Shown: positions 1 through 7,012 of the stretch, in pieces
How positions within the stretch are numbered: the first letter of the stretch is position 1
Layout of the letters: each line of letters opens with the position of its first letter
Assembly: GCA_023132105.1 (NCBI GenBank)
Contig: JAGLYS010000013.1
Span: 1 to 11,408, forward strand
Reading direction: 5' to 3'
Source: Caldifarciminota bacterium
GTDB lineage: Bacteria; Hydrothermota; 32-111; QNBC01
DNA: 11,408 nucleotides
The notes under the pieces: generated by a model
What the model was told of the DNA's origin: nothing
The model's database searches: none
What the model saw: only the letters and a program-made list of their open reading frames with translations
Translations under genes and position numbers: made by a program

Positions 1-60
1 ATTACAACTTTATTTCACGAATTAGAGAGTGAATTACACGAAGAGAAGGGAAACACGGAA
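1..60. repeat. short satellite-like intergenic repeats (ACACGAA family)
   Basis: This non-coding stretch contains CACGAATTA at 16-24 and GAATTACACGAA at 31-42. An inverted pair, TTCAC at 14-18 and GTGAA at 29-33, overlaps it. The 12-mer GAATTACACGAA recurs exactly at 11346-11357 near the other end of the window. Short ACACGAA-type units are a familiar kind of dispersed intergenic repeat in environmental genomes. No ORF of note crosses it. Confidence 0.5.
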
Positions 61-83
61 ATGGTGATACAACTATGGGGGAT

Positions 84-111
84 GAGATCCTGAATCAAGT
101 TCAAGATGACA
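84..111. repeat. dispersed hairpin repeat (ATCCTGAA...TTCAAGAT type)
   Basis: The arms ATCCTGAA (87-94) and TTCAAGAT (100-107) form an inverted repeat with one mismatch and a 5-nt loop, followed by GACA. This matches my recollection of a common intergenic repeat in bacterial genomes ending in CAGGATGACA. It lies in a gene-free region and is richer in G and C than the neighbouring genes. Family membership is from memory, not from a search. Confidence 0.45.
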
Positions 112-130
112 GGGAAGAGGAGGGAATAGA

Positions 131-154
131 GCAGACACAGAAGTCTGTCACTAC
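131..154. repeat. dispersed repeat with ACAGA/TCTGT palindrome
   Basis: GCAGACACAGAAGTCTGTCA contains the palindrome ACAGA-AG-TCTGT at 137-148 and is followed by CTAC. It resembles the dispersed intergenic element of type GCAGACNCAGAGGTCTGC...CTAC seen in many bacterial genomes. It sits 19 bp after the preceding hairpin repeat, so the region looks like stacked repeats rather than a degraded gene. Confidence 0.4.
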
Positions 155-187
155 ATTGTCAAATTTCGGGTTATGATTTACGACCAT

Positions 188-262
188 GTCATTGCGAACG
201 AAGTGAAGCAATCCCATAAGAGTAAATTTAGATTGCTTCGTCGTTTCACTCCTCGCAATGAC
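188..262. repeat. REP/MITE-like inverted repeat (GTCATTGCGA ends)
   Basis: The element begins GTCATTGCGA (188-197) and ends with the exact reverse complement TCGCAATGAC (253-262). Inner arms GCAATC (208-213) and GATTGC (231-236) are also complementary, and the middle of each arm carries partly matching GAAGTGAA / TTTCACTC sequence. The result is an imperfect hairpin of about 75 bp with a central loop near 214-230. The same type of repeat is widespread in intergenic DNA of many environmental bacteria and gives spurious minus-strand peptides containing GLLHFVRND, as here. No transposase is present, so it is a non-autonomous repeat. Confidence 0.8.
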
Positions 263-270
263 AATGATGG

Positions 271-314
271 GTTTAATTAAACTGGTTAGTATGTTCATAC
301 CTATCTACCTATCT
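271..314. promoter_or_regulatory. cluster of symmetric elements upstream of the lipid operon promoter (possible operators)
   Basis: Three short structures lie between the dispersed repeat and the -35 box at 329. They are a perfect 12-bp palindrome GTTTAATTAAAC (271-282), an inverted pair GTATG-TT-CATAC (289-300), and a direct repeat CCTATCT at 300-306 and 308-314. This spacing upstream of a promoter suits activator or repressor binding. In AT-rich DNA such symmetry can arise by chance, and no cognate regulator can be assigned. Confidence 0.3.
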
Positions 315-328
315 GTTTGAAGAATGCC

Positions 329-356
329 TTGATATTTTTTCAAAAAATGATATAAT
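329..356 (+). promoter_or_regulatory. sigma70-like promoter of the five-gene operon
   Basis: TTGATA (329-334) is separated by 16 bp from a perfect TATAAT (351-356), 26 bp before the first start codon at 383. The spacer overlaps a perfect 15-bp palindrome, ATTTTTT-C-AAAAAAT (334-348). It could bend the DNA or serve as an operator. This is the best promoter seen upstream of the + strand genes. The tight packing to 6998 suggests that it drives all five. Confidence 0.65.
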
Positions 357-382
357 CAATTAACTATTTAACAGGGGATAAT

Positions 383-1264
383 ATGTTGATTAACCGTTTA
401 TATCAATATCAAAAAGAAAGATTTTCAGTATTCCAATATCTCATACTAATTTTCTTTTTCTATTATGGTTTTTTTGGAATTTCAAAATATTTTATCGGAA
501 CAAAATTATTATTCGAGCCTAAAACAATTATATGTGCTCTAACAATATTTTTGATATTTTTTCAATTAAGATTATTCGATGAAATAAAAGATTATGATAT
601 TGACTCAAAATATATGCCAGAAAGAGCAGTCCCGAGAGGATTAATTTCATTGAAAGAAATCAAAATAATGTTACTTATTACAACTTTATTAATGTTTATT
701 CTAAATGTTTTTGTTGGATTATCTAATTTTATAGTGTTTGCTTTAATGGAATTTTATATTTTCCTAATGGGAAAGGAATTCTTTATAGGGGAAAATCTAA
801 AAAAGAACCGTTTAATTTATGCTTCACTTCATATGGTTGCAATGTCCTGGATTGGATTTTATATTATTCATAATGCAGTGCCCTTAAGATATTTAAACCT
901 GAAACACCTGTTACTTATAGTATTATCTTATATAATCGGTTTTATAATGGAAATAGCGAGAAAAACAGAAGCTCCGCAAAATGAGAGAGATGGGGTCGAT
1001 ACATATTCAAAATTAATGGGGTATAAAGAAACGGCGTTTTTAGTCATCATTTTATCAATAATTTCCGAATTCATCTTATTATGGATCTTTAATTTCAATA
1101 ATTATATATTTATAATTGTATTGCTTTCAATTATTCCAATGATAGGTGCAATCATTTTTTTAATCGAGGTTAATAAAAGGGGTTCGAAAATAATCGAGAA
1201 TTCTGCATCACTATATACTTTATCCTTAGTAATATTCTTTTTTATTGTTTCTTTAAGGGGGTAA
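383..1264 (+). CDS. UbiA-family integral membrane prenyltransferase
   Basis: This 293-residue protein has about eight or nine hydrophobic segments. It has both aspartate-rich motifs of the UbiA superfamily. Motif 1 is D66-E67-x-x-D70-x-x-x-D74 followed by P79xRxxPRG86, the usual (N/D)DxxDxxxD...RPxxxG pattern with DE replacing ND. Motif 2 lies at about 190-209, with ARK...ERDGVDTYS, where D203 and D206 are the likely second Mg-diphosphate ligands. UbiA enzymes transfer a prenyl group from a prenyl diphosphate to an aromatic, sugar-phosphate or glycerol-phosphate acceptor within the membrane. The ARK...DGVDTYS version is not that of classical 4-hydroxybenzoate or menaquinone enzymes, so the acceptor is unknown. 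It is the first gene of the operon. AGGGG at 373-377 precedes the ATG, and the stop is 1 bp before the next start. Family assignment is firm; substrate is not. Confidence 0.85.
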   Translation: MLINRLYQYQKERFSVFQYLILIFFFYYGFFGISKYFIGTKLLFEPKTIICALTIFLIFFQLRLFDEIKDYDIDSKYMPERAVPRGLISLKEIKIMLLITTLLMFILNVFVGLSNFIVFALMEFYIFLMGKEFFIGENLKKNRLIYASLHMVAMSWIGFYIIHNAVPLRYLNLKHLLLIVLSYIIGFIMEIARKTEAPQNERDGVDTYSKLMGYKETAFLVIILSIISEFILLWIFNFNNYIFIIVLLSIIPMIGAIIFLIEVNKRGSKIIENSASLYTLSLVIFFFIVSLRG

Positions 1265-1265
1265 T

Positions 1266-3941
1266 ATGATTTACAGGTATAATAAAAGACCGGAAAATAT
1301 CAAACCATATATAGGAAAAAAGGCATTTAATCTCTTTGAACTAACTAAAATTGGAATATATAGCCCTGAGTGGTATATAATTCCCTCGATATATTTTGAT
1401 AATTTATATAAAGATAAAAGGGATATGTTTATTTCAATATTAAAAAACAAGAAGAGTTTTGAAGATATTAATAAATTGTCTAAGAAATTGAAAAATATTA
1501 TTATTGAAGATGAATACTTAGATAAGAAAATAGAATGTGATATCATAAATGAGATTGACTATAAAATATATCCTGTAAGTGTACGATCATCTGCTTTGAA
1601 TGAGGATACTGAACATCTTTCGTTTGCCGGGCAATATTCGACATTTTTGAATATAAAAGATAAAAATTCCATTATACATTATATAAAAAAATGTCTTGCA
1701 TCACAGTTCAATATACAAAACCTTACTTATAAAATATTAAATAAACAGGACATTGAATTTCAGGGGATTGCTATAATAATTCAAAAAATGATTTTATCTG
1801 AAAAATCAGGTATTCTTTTTACCATTGATCCCGTTTCAGGAGATAAAGAAAAATCCGTAATTAATGCATCGTATGGTCAGGGTGAAGGTATTGTTTCAGA
1901 TAAAGTTAAGTCCGATATGTATGTGTATGATACGGTTTCTAAGAAGTTTTCGAAACATATAGAATTCAAAACAAAGAAAATGGATTTATGTGATGACTGT
2001 GGATTGATAGAAAAGAACATACAAAATGAAAAATCAAATATTCCGGTATTGGACGATAAAGAATTAAAAGAATTAATAAAAACTGGGAAACGAATTGAAA
2101 ATTATTTCGGTTCCCCGCAAGACATAGAATTTGCTTATCAAAACGGGCACATATATATTCTTCAAACAAGGCCTATAACCTCTAAAAATGGCAATAAGGA
2201 TATTTTAGTGTGGGACAATTCCAATATAGTTGAAAGTTTTTCCGGTCCCACAACACCATTGACATTTTCATTTGCAAATGAGGCTTACAGTATAATTTAC
2301 AAATTGATGTGTTTGAAATTAGGTGTTAGTAAAAAAGTCATTAAGGAAAATGAAATGTTGTTTACCAATATGATTGGATTTATAAACAACAGAATCTATT
2401 ATTCACTAAATAGTTGGTTTACCGCATTATCATTTCTTCCTGCATATAAATATAATAAAGAATTTATGGAAAGGATGATGGGAGTGAAGAACAGCTTCGA
2501 GGGCAAACTGATAAATAAAGATAAAAATCATTCAAGCTTATGGGGAAAGTTATCATTATTAAAGTTGATAATATCCATTACAAAAAGCTACTTTAATCAT
2601 AGTAGAAATGTTAAAAGATTCAGAAAAATATATAATAAGGCAATGATGTGTTATAATGATGATATTAAACAATGTACAGACTCGGAAGAAGCAATTAACA
2701 TTTATATGAATTTGAAAAATAAACTTCTTTGGGAATGGATTACTCCTGTAATCAATGATACATTTACAATGATATTTTACGGATTACTTAGTAAGTTTCT
2801 ACAAAAAATATCAAAGGGAGAGGGTGAAAAACTGCAAAACAATTTACTTTCAGGAGAAGGAAATATCGAGAGCGTAGAAGTAACAATACTGTTATATCAA
2901 ATATCAAATGCCATCAAGAAGAATAATCATGCTCTATTATTGATTAATGAAGTTTCTTCGGGTGAATTTTTGAACACAATAGAAAAGGATAATCGATTTA
3001 AAGATATTTACAATTTATTTTGTGAGTATATTGATAAATATGGTAATCGATGCGTACATGAATTAAAACTTGAAGTTCAAAACCTAAAAGATAATCCCGG
3101 AAAGATAATTCCGTTAATAAAAAACTATGCCAACAAAGAAGAACTTGATATTGATAACATTATTCAAAGAGAGAAAGATATTAGAAAAGAGGCAGAGAAT
3201 AAGGTTGCAAAAATGTTAAAGAGGTATAATATCATAAAAAGAATTTTCTTAAGGTTGATATTTAATTATCTTGTTAAAAATACAAGATTATATGTCAAAA
3301 ACAGAGAAAATTTAAGGTTTATCAGAACAAATGTTTTCGGAGCAGTGAAAAATATATTCAAGAAAATTGGTAAGGAGTTTTATTCAAAAAATATAATCGA
3401 TTCGGAAAAGGATATTTTTTATTTAACGGTTGATGAAATTATTTCTTACATATACGGGACATCCGTAATGGTTAATCTTAAGCAAGTAATTGCTTTTAGA
3501 AGAGAAGAGTATAAATCTAATATTGACAGGGATTTACCTGAAAGATTCAATTCGGGTTATACGCCATATATAAATATTCCCAAAAAGGATGTATCTGTAA
3601 GTACCGAAGGATTAAAAGGAATCGGATGTTCCCCTGGACATATAAAGGGTGTTGCGGAGATAGTTGAAAGTCCATATATAGAAACAGCTTATGGTGATAT
3701 TCTTATTGCAGAAAAAACCGATCCGGGTTGGTTGCCTGTTTTTCCATTATATAAGGGAATTATTCTTGAGCGGGGAAGTGTTCTTTCACATTCCGCTATT
3801 GTCGCAAGAGAACTTGGCATCCCGGTTATAGTAGGAGTAAGAGGGCTTTTAAGTAATATAGAGAATGGAGATATGATTGAAATGAATGGCAGTTCCGGGG
3901 AAATCAATATCATAAACAGGAGAAAAACAAATGGAAATTAG
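1266..3941 (+). CDS. rifampin-phosphotransferase-like dikinase (PPDK_N plus phosphohistidine swivel domain), acceptor unknown
   Basis: This 891-residue soluble enzyme has three parts. An ATP-grasp PPDK_N domain (about 1-305) carries IGKKAFNLFEL (16-26), VRSSA (106-110), SFAGQY (119-124), SGILFTIDPVSGD (181-193) and PQDIEF...ILQTRPIT (284-305). A middle region (about 310-780) begins with NIVESFSG and TTPLTFSF (320-336). A C-terminal PEP-utiliser mobile domain has TDPGWLP, then LSHSAIVARELGIP with catalytic H842. The PEP-binding TIM barrel of PEP synthase and PPDK is absent. Domain order and length match rifampin phosphotransferase (about 870 residues), which moves the beta-phosphate of ATP to an alcohol via phosphohistidine. 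The middle domain should set the acceptor. The residues before the histidine read ERGSVLSH, lacking the usual GG/GM. AAGGGGG (1255-1261) precedes the ATG. The reaction type is well supported; the acceptor is unknown, and a lipid or prenol alcohol is inferred from neighbours. Confidence 0.85.
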   Translation: MIYRYNKRPENIKPYIGKKAFNLFELTKIGIYSPEWYIIPSIYFDNLYKDKRDMFISILKNKKSFEDINKLSKKLKNIIIEDEYLDKKIECDIINEIDYKIYPVSVRSSALNEDTEHLSFAGQYSTFLNIKDKNSIIHYIKKCLASQFNIQNLTYKILNKQDIEFQGIAIIIQKMILSEKSGILFTIDPVSGDKEKSVINASYGQGEGIVSDKVKSDMYVYDTVSKKFSKHIEFKTKKMDLCDDCGLIEKNIQNEKSNIPVLDDKELKELIKTGKRIENYFGSPQDIEFAYQNGHIYILQTRPITSKNGNKDILVWDNSNIVESFSGPTTPLTFSFANEAYSIIYKLMCLKLGVSKKVIKENEMLFTNMIGFINNRIYYSLNSWFTALSFLPAYKYNKEFMERMMGVKNSFEGKLINKDKNHSSLWGKLSLLKLIISITKSYFNHSRNVKRFRKIYNKAMMCYNDDIKQCTDSEEAINIYMNLKNKLLWEWITPVINDTFTMIFYGLLSKFLQKISKGEGEKLQNNLLSGEGNIESVEVTILLYQISNAIKKNNHALLLINEVSSGEFLNTIEKDNRFKDIYNLFCEYIDKYGNRCVHELKLEVQNLKDNPGKIIPLIKNYANKEELDIDNIIQREKDIRKEAENKVAKMLKRYNIIKRIFLRLIFNYLVKNTRLYVKNRENLRFIRTNVFGAVKNIFKKIGKEFYSKNIIDSEKDIFYLTVDEIISYIYGTSVMVNLKQVIAFRREEYKSNIDRDLPERFNSGYTPYINIPKKDVSVSTEGLKGIGCSPGHIKGVAEIVESPYIETAYGDILIAEKTDPGWLPVFPLYKGIILERGSVLSHSAIVARELGIPVIVGVRGLLSNIENGDMIEMNGSSGEINIINRRKTNGN

Positions 3942-4590
3942 GATGATGATTATCGTATCTATTGGTTTTATCGTAATATTCGGTCTGGGTGAGATATTTT
4001 ACTATTTTGATAAAGGTAAGAATAAAGGTTTAACAAGAAAATTTACTCATATCACATCGGGGGCTTTAATATTTTTTTTCCCATTTATATTCAATAAAAA
4101 TAGTTCTGTTTTGATTTTATCAAATATATTCTTTCTTATTTTGCTTTTTTCAATGATTTCAAGTAAACTTTCATCTATACATAATATCAAGGAGAATAAT
4201 GTAGGAGCGATAATTTTTCGTTTAATTATTTATGTTATGTTTGTAGTAGATCATAATCCGGCTCATTTTTATCAGATACCTATCTTAGTACTTTGTATTA
4301 GTGATGGTTTCGCAGGAGCAATAGGAAAAGAATGGGGTAAACACTATTACAGATACTTAGGTTGGGAAAAGACATTGGAAGGTTCATTGGCTTTTTTTGT
4401 TCTCACAATTGGTATATTAATAACATATGCAGTTAAATTACCTTTGAATTTTTTCATTAATCCGGCAATCTCAATACTATTGTATGCATTAATAATGACT
4501 ATTATAGAAGGGTTTACACCCTATGGGTTTGATAATTACACAGTGCCATTTTTTGCATACTGGTTGTTAAGACTTATTATTGCAAAATAG
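3931..4590 (+). CDS. dolichol/phytol kinase-like membrane protein (CTP-dependent prenol kinase family)
   Basis: This 219-residue polytopic protein has about six or seven hydrophobic segments. It carries the signature blocks of the dolichol kinase/phytol kinase/CDP-diglyceride synthetase-like family (COG0170). These are R36-K-x-x-H40 in the first loop, SDGFAGAIGKEWGKH (124-138, nucleotide binding), EKTLEGS (146-152), and E193GFTP followed by D201-N202. Characterised members (Sec59, VTE5, VTE6) phosphorylate polyprenols, phytol or phytyl phosphate, usually with CTP. Database pipelines often label such proteins phosphatidate cytidylyltransferase, but the size and motifs fit the kinase branch better. 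The gene overlaps the dikinase stop by 11 bp, with AGGAG at 3918-3922 inside that gene, so translation is probably coupled. Beside a UbiA enzyme it suggests supply or salvage of a prenyl phosphate. The exact substrate is inferred. Confidence 0.8.
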   Translation: MEIRMMIIVSIGFIVIFGLGEIFYYFDKGKNKGLTRKFTHITSGALIFFFPFIFNKNSSVLILSNIFFLILLFSMISSKLSSIHNIKENNVGAIIFRLIIYVMFVVDHNPAHFYQIPILVLCISDGFAGAIGKEWGKHYYRYLGWEKTLEGSLAFFVLTIGILITYAVKLPLNFFINPAISILLYALIMTIIEGFTPYGFDNYTVPFFAYWLLRLIIAK

Positions 4591-4594
4591 TGAT

Positions 4595-5566
4595 ATGAAA
4601 ATTCTATTTAAAGATAAGTTAGATGAACAGTTCCTTATTAATGATTTCAATAACTATGGAAGGAATTTAATTTCATTATATAATAAACACAAACATTACA
4701 AAATTAGGTATTTGTTTATGATAGATGGAAAAACTATTCATTCGAGAATGGTTATTTTTATCAGGAATTATAACAATAGCTTAATAGGCGGTATCGGGTT
4801 GTTGAAACTTAGTAATTCTACTGAAATATTTTATGAGATGGTAAAAAAAGCTGAAAATTGGTTTATAAATGAAGGCATAAAACAATATTATATTCCTTTG
4901 GATTTTAATACCTGGTATAAGTACAGGATTATATCAAATCATTTTAATAATCCTGTGTTTACTTTGGAAGAAATAAATGAAAAATATATTACTGATATTC
5001 TTAATTCTTATAATTATAACAGTAGAAATATATTCTATAGTTATCTTATAGATAAACCTTATAAAGTAATTGACGCTACCGAGAATTTTGCCAATTATGG
5101 AATTAGTAAAAATATTCGAATAGTAGAATATGATGCCTATAAAATGAATTCTTTATTTCTGAGAAATTTATTTGAAGTATCAAAAAATGTTTTTAGTAAT
5201 GCATTATTGTATGAAGACATAGATTATAAGGAATTTAAGAGTATCTATGAACCTTTTTTAAGCAAAGTTCACAGATCAAATTTACTTTTAGCAATTATAC
5301 AAAATAATATTGTAGGATATATTTTCAGTGTAAATGATTATTATAAAAAAAACAGGCTAATTATTAAAACAATAGCTGTTAAGAAGAAATATTCTAATTA
5401 TGGCGTTGGGAGTTTATTAACATATAAACTGTATAAAGAGTCAGTTAAGATAGGGGTTAAGGAATTTATTCATGCATATATGAAGGAAAATATATCAACA
5501 AAGCGATTTTCCGAATCATTTGGAAAAATATACAGGGAATATACATTATATGGAAAGAGATTTTAG
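4595..5566 (+). CDS. GNAT-family acyltransferase-like protein with a degenerate N-terminal half
   Basis: This is a 323-residue soluble protein. The C-terminal half (about 172-323) has the GNAT acetyl-CoA site: TIAVKKKYSNYGVGSLLT at 259-276, with the G270xG272 pyrophosphate loop. Next come HAYMKENISTKRF and SFGKIYREYTLY near 293-319, the N..S....E..G...Y motif. The N-terminal half (about 60-150) resembles a second, worn GNAT-like fold with PLDFNTWYKY (101-110) in place of the usual GPxNF. I chose ATG 4595, 4 bp after the upstream stop. The frame is open back to a TTG at 4580, which would add five residues and overlap the kinase gene. Neither start has a convincing Shine-Dalgarno site, so re-initiation after the kinase stop is likely. 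The acceptor is unknown; acylation of an amine in the pathway product is a guess from context. Confidence 0.65.
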   Translation: MKILFKDKLDEQFLINDFNNYGRNLISLYNKHKHYKIRYLFMIDGKTIHSRMVIFIRNYNNSLIGGIGLLKLSNSTEIFYEMVKKAENWFINEGIKQYYIPLDFNTWYKYRIISNHFNNPVFTLEEINEKYITDILNSYNYNSRNIFYSYLIDKPYKVIDATENFANYGISKNIRIVEYDAYKMNSLFLRNLFEVSKNVFSNALLYEDIDYKEFKSIYEPFLSKVHRSNLLLAIIQNNIVGYIFSVNDYYKKNRLIIKTIAVKKKYSNYGVGSLLTYKLYKESVKIGVKEFIHAYMKENISTKRFSESFGKIYREYTLYGKRF

Positions 5567-6998
5567 TAATCCTGTAAATTTGTTAAGAGATATAAAATCC
5601 GAATTACTTAATAAAACTGCATTAATACAACCTGAAAGAAAATGTTTTTCAAATAAAATAAGATACAATAGATTGAATTATTCTGATTTAAGATGCTTTG
5701 TAGGTAGTTATACTAAAACACTCAAAAAGCGAGGTATAAAAAAGGGAGATAGAATATTGGTTGTAATTCCATTTTCATTTGAATTGTATATTGCTATTAT
5801 TTCAATACTTGGCTTAGGAGCTACGGCGGTGTTTGTTGAGCCATGGATGATGAAAAAAGAATACTGCCACTTAATGGATAAAAGTAAAACAAGAGCGATT
5901 ATTACAAATAAGAAAATATATTTCTTTTTGAGGATAATAGGTTTTATTAAAACAACCAGAAATTATATTTCTCCTCCGAAATTAAGTAATTGTGTTGTTA
6001 AAGAGACTATAATCAATATAAACGAAATTGATAGTAATATACCTGCTGTGATTACATTTTCAACAGGGAGTAAAGATGTCCCTAAAATGATAACCAGAAC
6101 ATATGGTGATTTGAATTGCCAAATGAATCAGCTCTCTCAGGTTATACCGGATACAAATTATACGGATCTTATAACATTTCCAAATCTTATTTTGTATAAT
6201 ATATCGCGCAAAGGAACAACAGTAATCCCTTATAAAAAGTATAAAGGTGGCGATAATATAGATGATGAAATTTTTAGAAATTCAATATGTGATCTTTATG
6301 TTAAAAGAATATTTACCTCTCCGAGTAATATTAAGGAGATATTTAAGAAAAAATTGAATTATAAAATAGATACTATTTATACGGGTGGAAGTTTTATACA
6401 AAAAACATGCTTGGAAAAACTTGAAAATGTAGGTAGTGTAAAAATATTTTACGGCTCGACGGAAATAGAACCTATATCACTAATAGACAGAAATAGTTAC
6501 ATAAATGAATGTTGTTGTCGAGGGATACCCGTGGGAAAATCAATAAAGAACATAGAAATAAAAATTATCCGTTATGAAAACTATATAGGAGAAGTGTTGG
6601 TTAGGTATAGGAATTATAAACATTTATCCCACTCCGAAAAGTGGTTCTATACAGGTGATATAGGATATATCGACAAGAATGGTACCATATGTCTAATGGG
6701 CAGAAAGAGTAGTATTATAAAATATGGAGGTAGGTATATATATCCGTATGAACTGTTAAAAACCTTTGAAAATAATAAAATATATAATACAATAGCACCC
6801 ATATTAAAGAAAAATAAACTCTATATCGTTGTCGAAAAGGATAGTAATATTAACAATATTGAATTAGAGAAGAATATAGAAAAAGAATTGATAAAATTGA
6901 ATATCAAAAATGCAAGAATAGTTTTTGTGGATAAAATACCAATGGACCCCAGGCATAGAAGTAAAATAGATATTAAAAAACTAAAGGAAATAATTTAA
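5550..6998 (+). CDS. divergent AMP-forming acyl/aminoacyl ligase (ANL superfamily, OleC-like C-terminus)
   Basis: This 482-residue adenylate-forming enzyme activates a carboxylate with ATP. Core motifs are visible in order. The P-loop is TFSTGSKDVPK (169-179), where ordinary members read TSGTTGxPK. YGSTE follows at 301-305, then GEVLVR (347-352), WFYTGD (365-370), GRKSSIIKYGGRYIYPYE (384-401) and a C-terminal block PMDPRHRSKID with probable catalytic K472. The DPRHxxKI ending recalls OleC-type beta-lactone synthetases rather than fatty acyl-CoA synthetases (P..xxGKI.R), but no OleA, OleB, OleD or carrier protein is nearby. At 482 residues it is at the short end for the superfamily. I chose ATG 5550 because AGGGA lies 11 bp upstream; an in-frame TTG at 5520 would add ten residues. 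It overlaps the GNAT gene by 17 bp. It is the last gene of the operon. Fold is secure, substrate unknown. Confidence 0.8.
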   Translation: MERDFSNPVNLLRDIKSELLNKTALIQPERKCFSNKIRYNRLNYSDLRCFVGSYTKTLKKRGIKKGDRILVVIPFSFELYIAIISILGLGATAVFVEPWMMKKEYCHLMDKSKTRAIITNKKIYFFLRIIGFIKTTRNYISPPKLSNCVVKETIININEIDSNIPAVITFSTGSKDVPKMITRTYGDLNCQMNQLSQVIPDTNYTDLITFPNLILYNISRKGTTVIPYKKYKGGDNIDDEIFRNSICDLYVKRIFTSPSNIKEIFKKKLNYKIDTIYTGGSFIQKTCLEKLENVGSVKIFYGSTEIEPISLIDRNSYINECCCRGIPVGKSIKNIEIKIIRYENYIGEVLVRYRNYKHLSHSEKWFYTGDIGYIDKNGTICLMGRKSSIIKYGGRYIYPYELLKTFENNKIYNTIAPILKKNKLYIVVEKDSNINNIELEKNIEKELIKLNIKNARIVFVDKIPMDPRHRSKIDIKKLKEII

Positions 6999-7012
6999 AA
7001 TTACTTTTTTAA

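Noticed and set aside
101..298. 65-residue minus-strand ORF
   Set aside because: It translates the GTCATTGCGA inverted repeat (GLLHFVRND peptide) and runs across several repeats; no ribosome site and no protein-like composition.
1266..3941. PEP synthase or pyruvate phosphate dikinase
   Set aside because: The C-terminal PEP-binding barrel is missing, and the middle domain follows the rifampin-phosphotransferase pattern.
3931..4590. Phosphatidate cytidylyltransferase (CdsA)
   Set aside because: The SDGFAGAIGK, EKTLEGS and EGFTP...DN blocks and the 219-residue size fit the dolichol/phytol kinase branch better, though the superfamily is shared.
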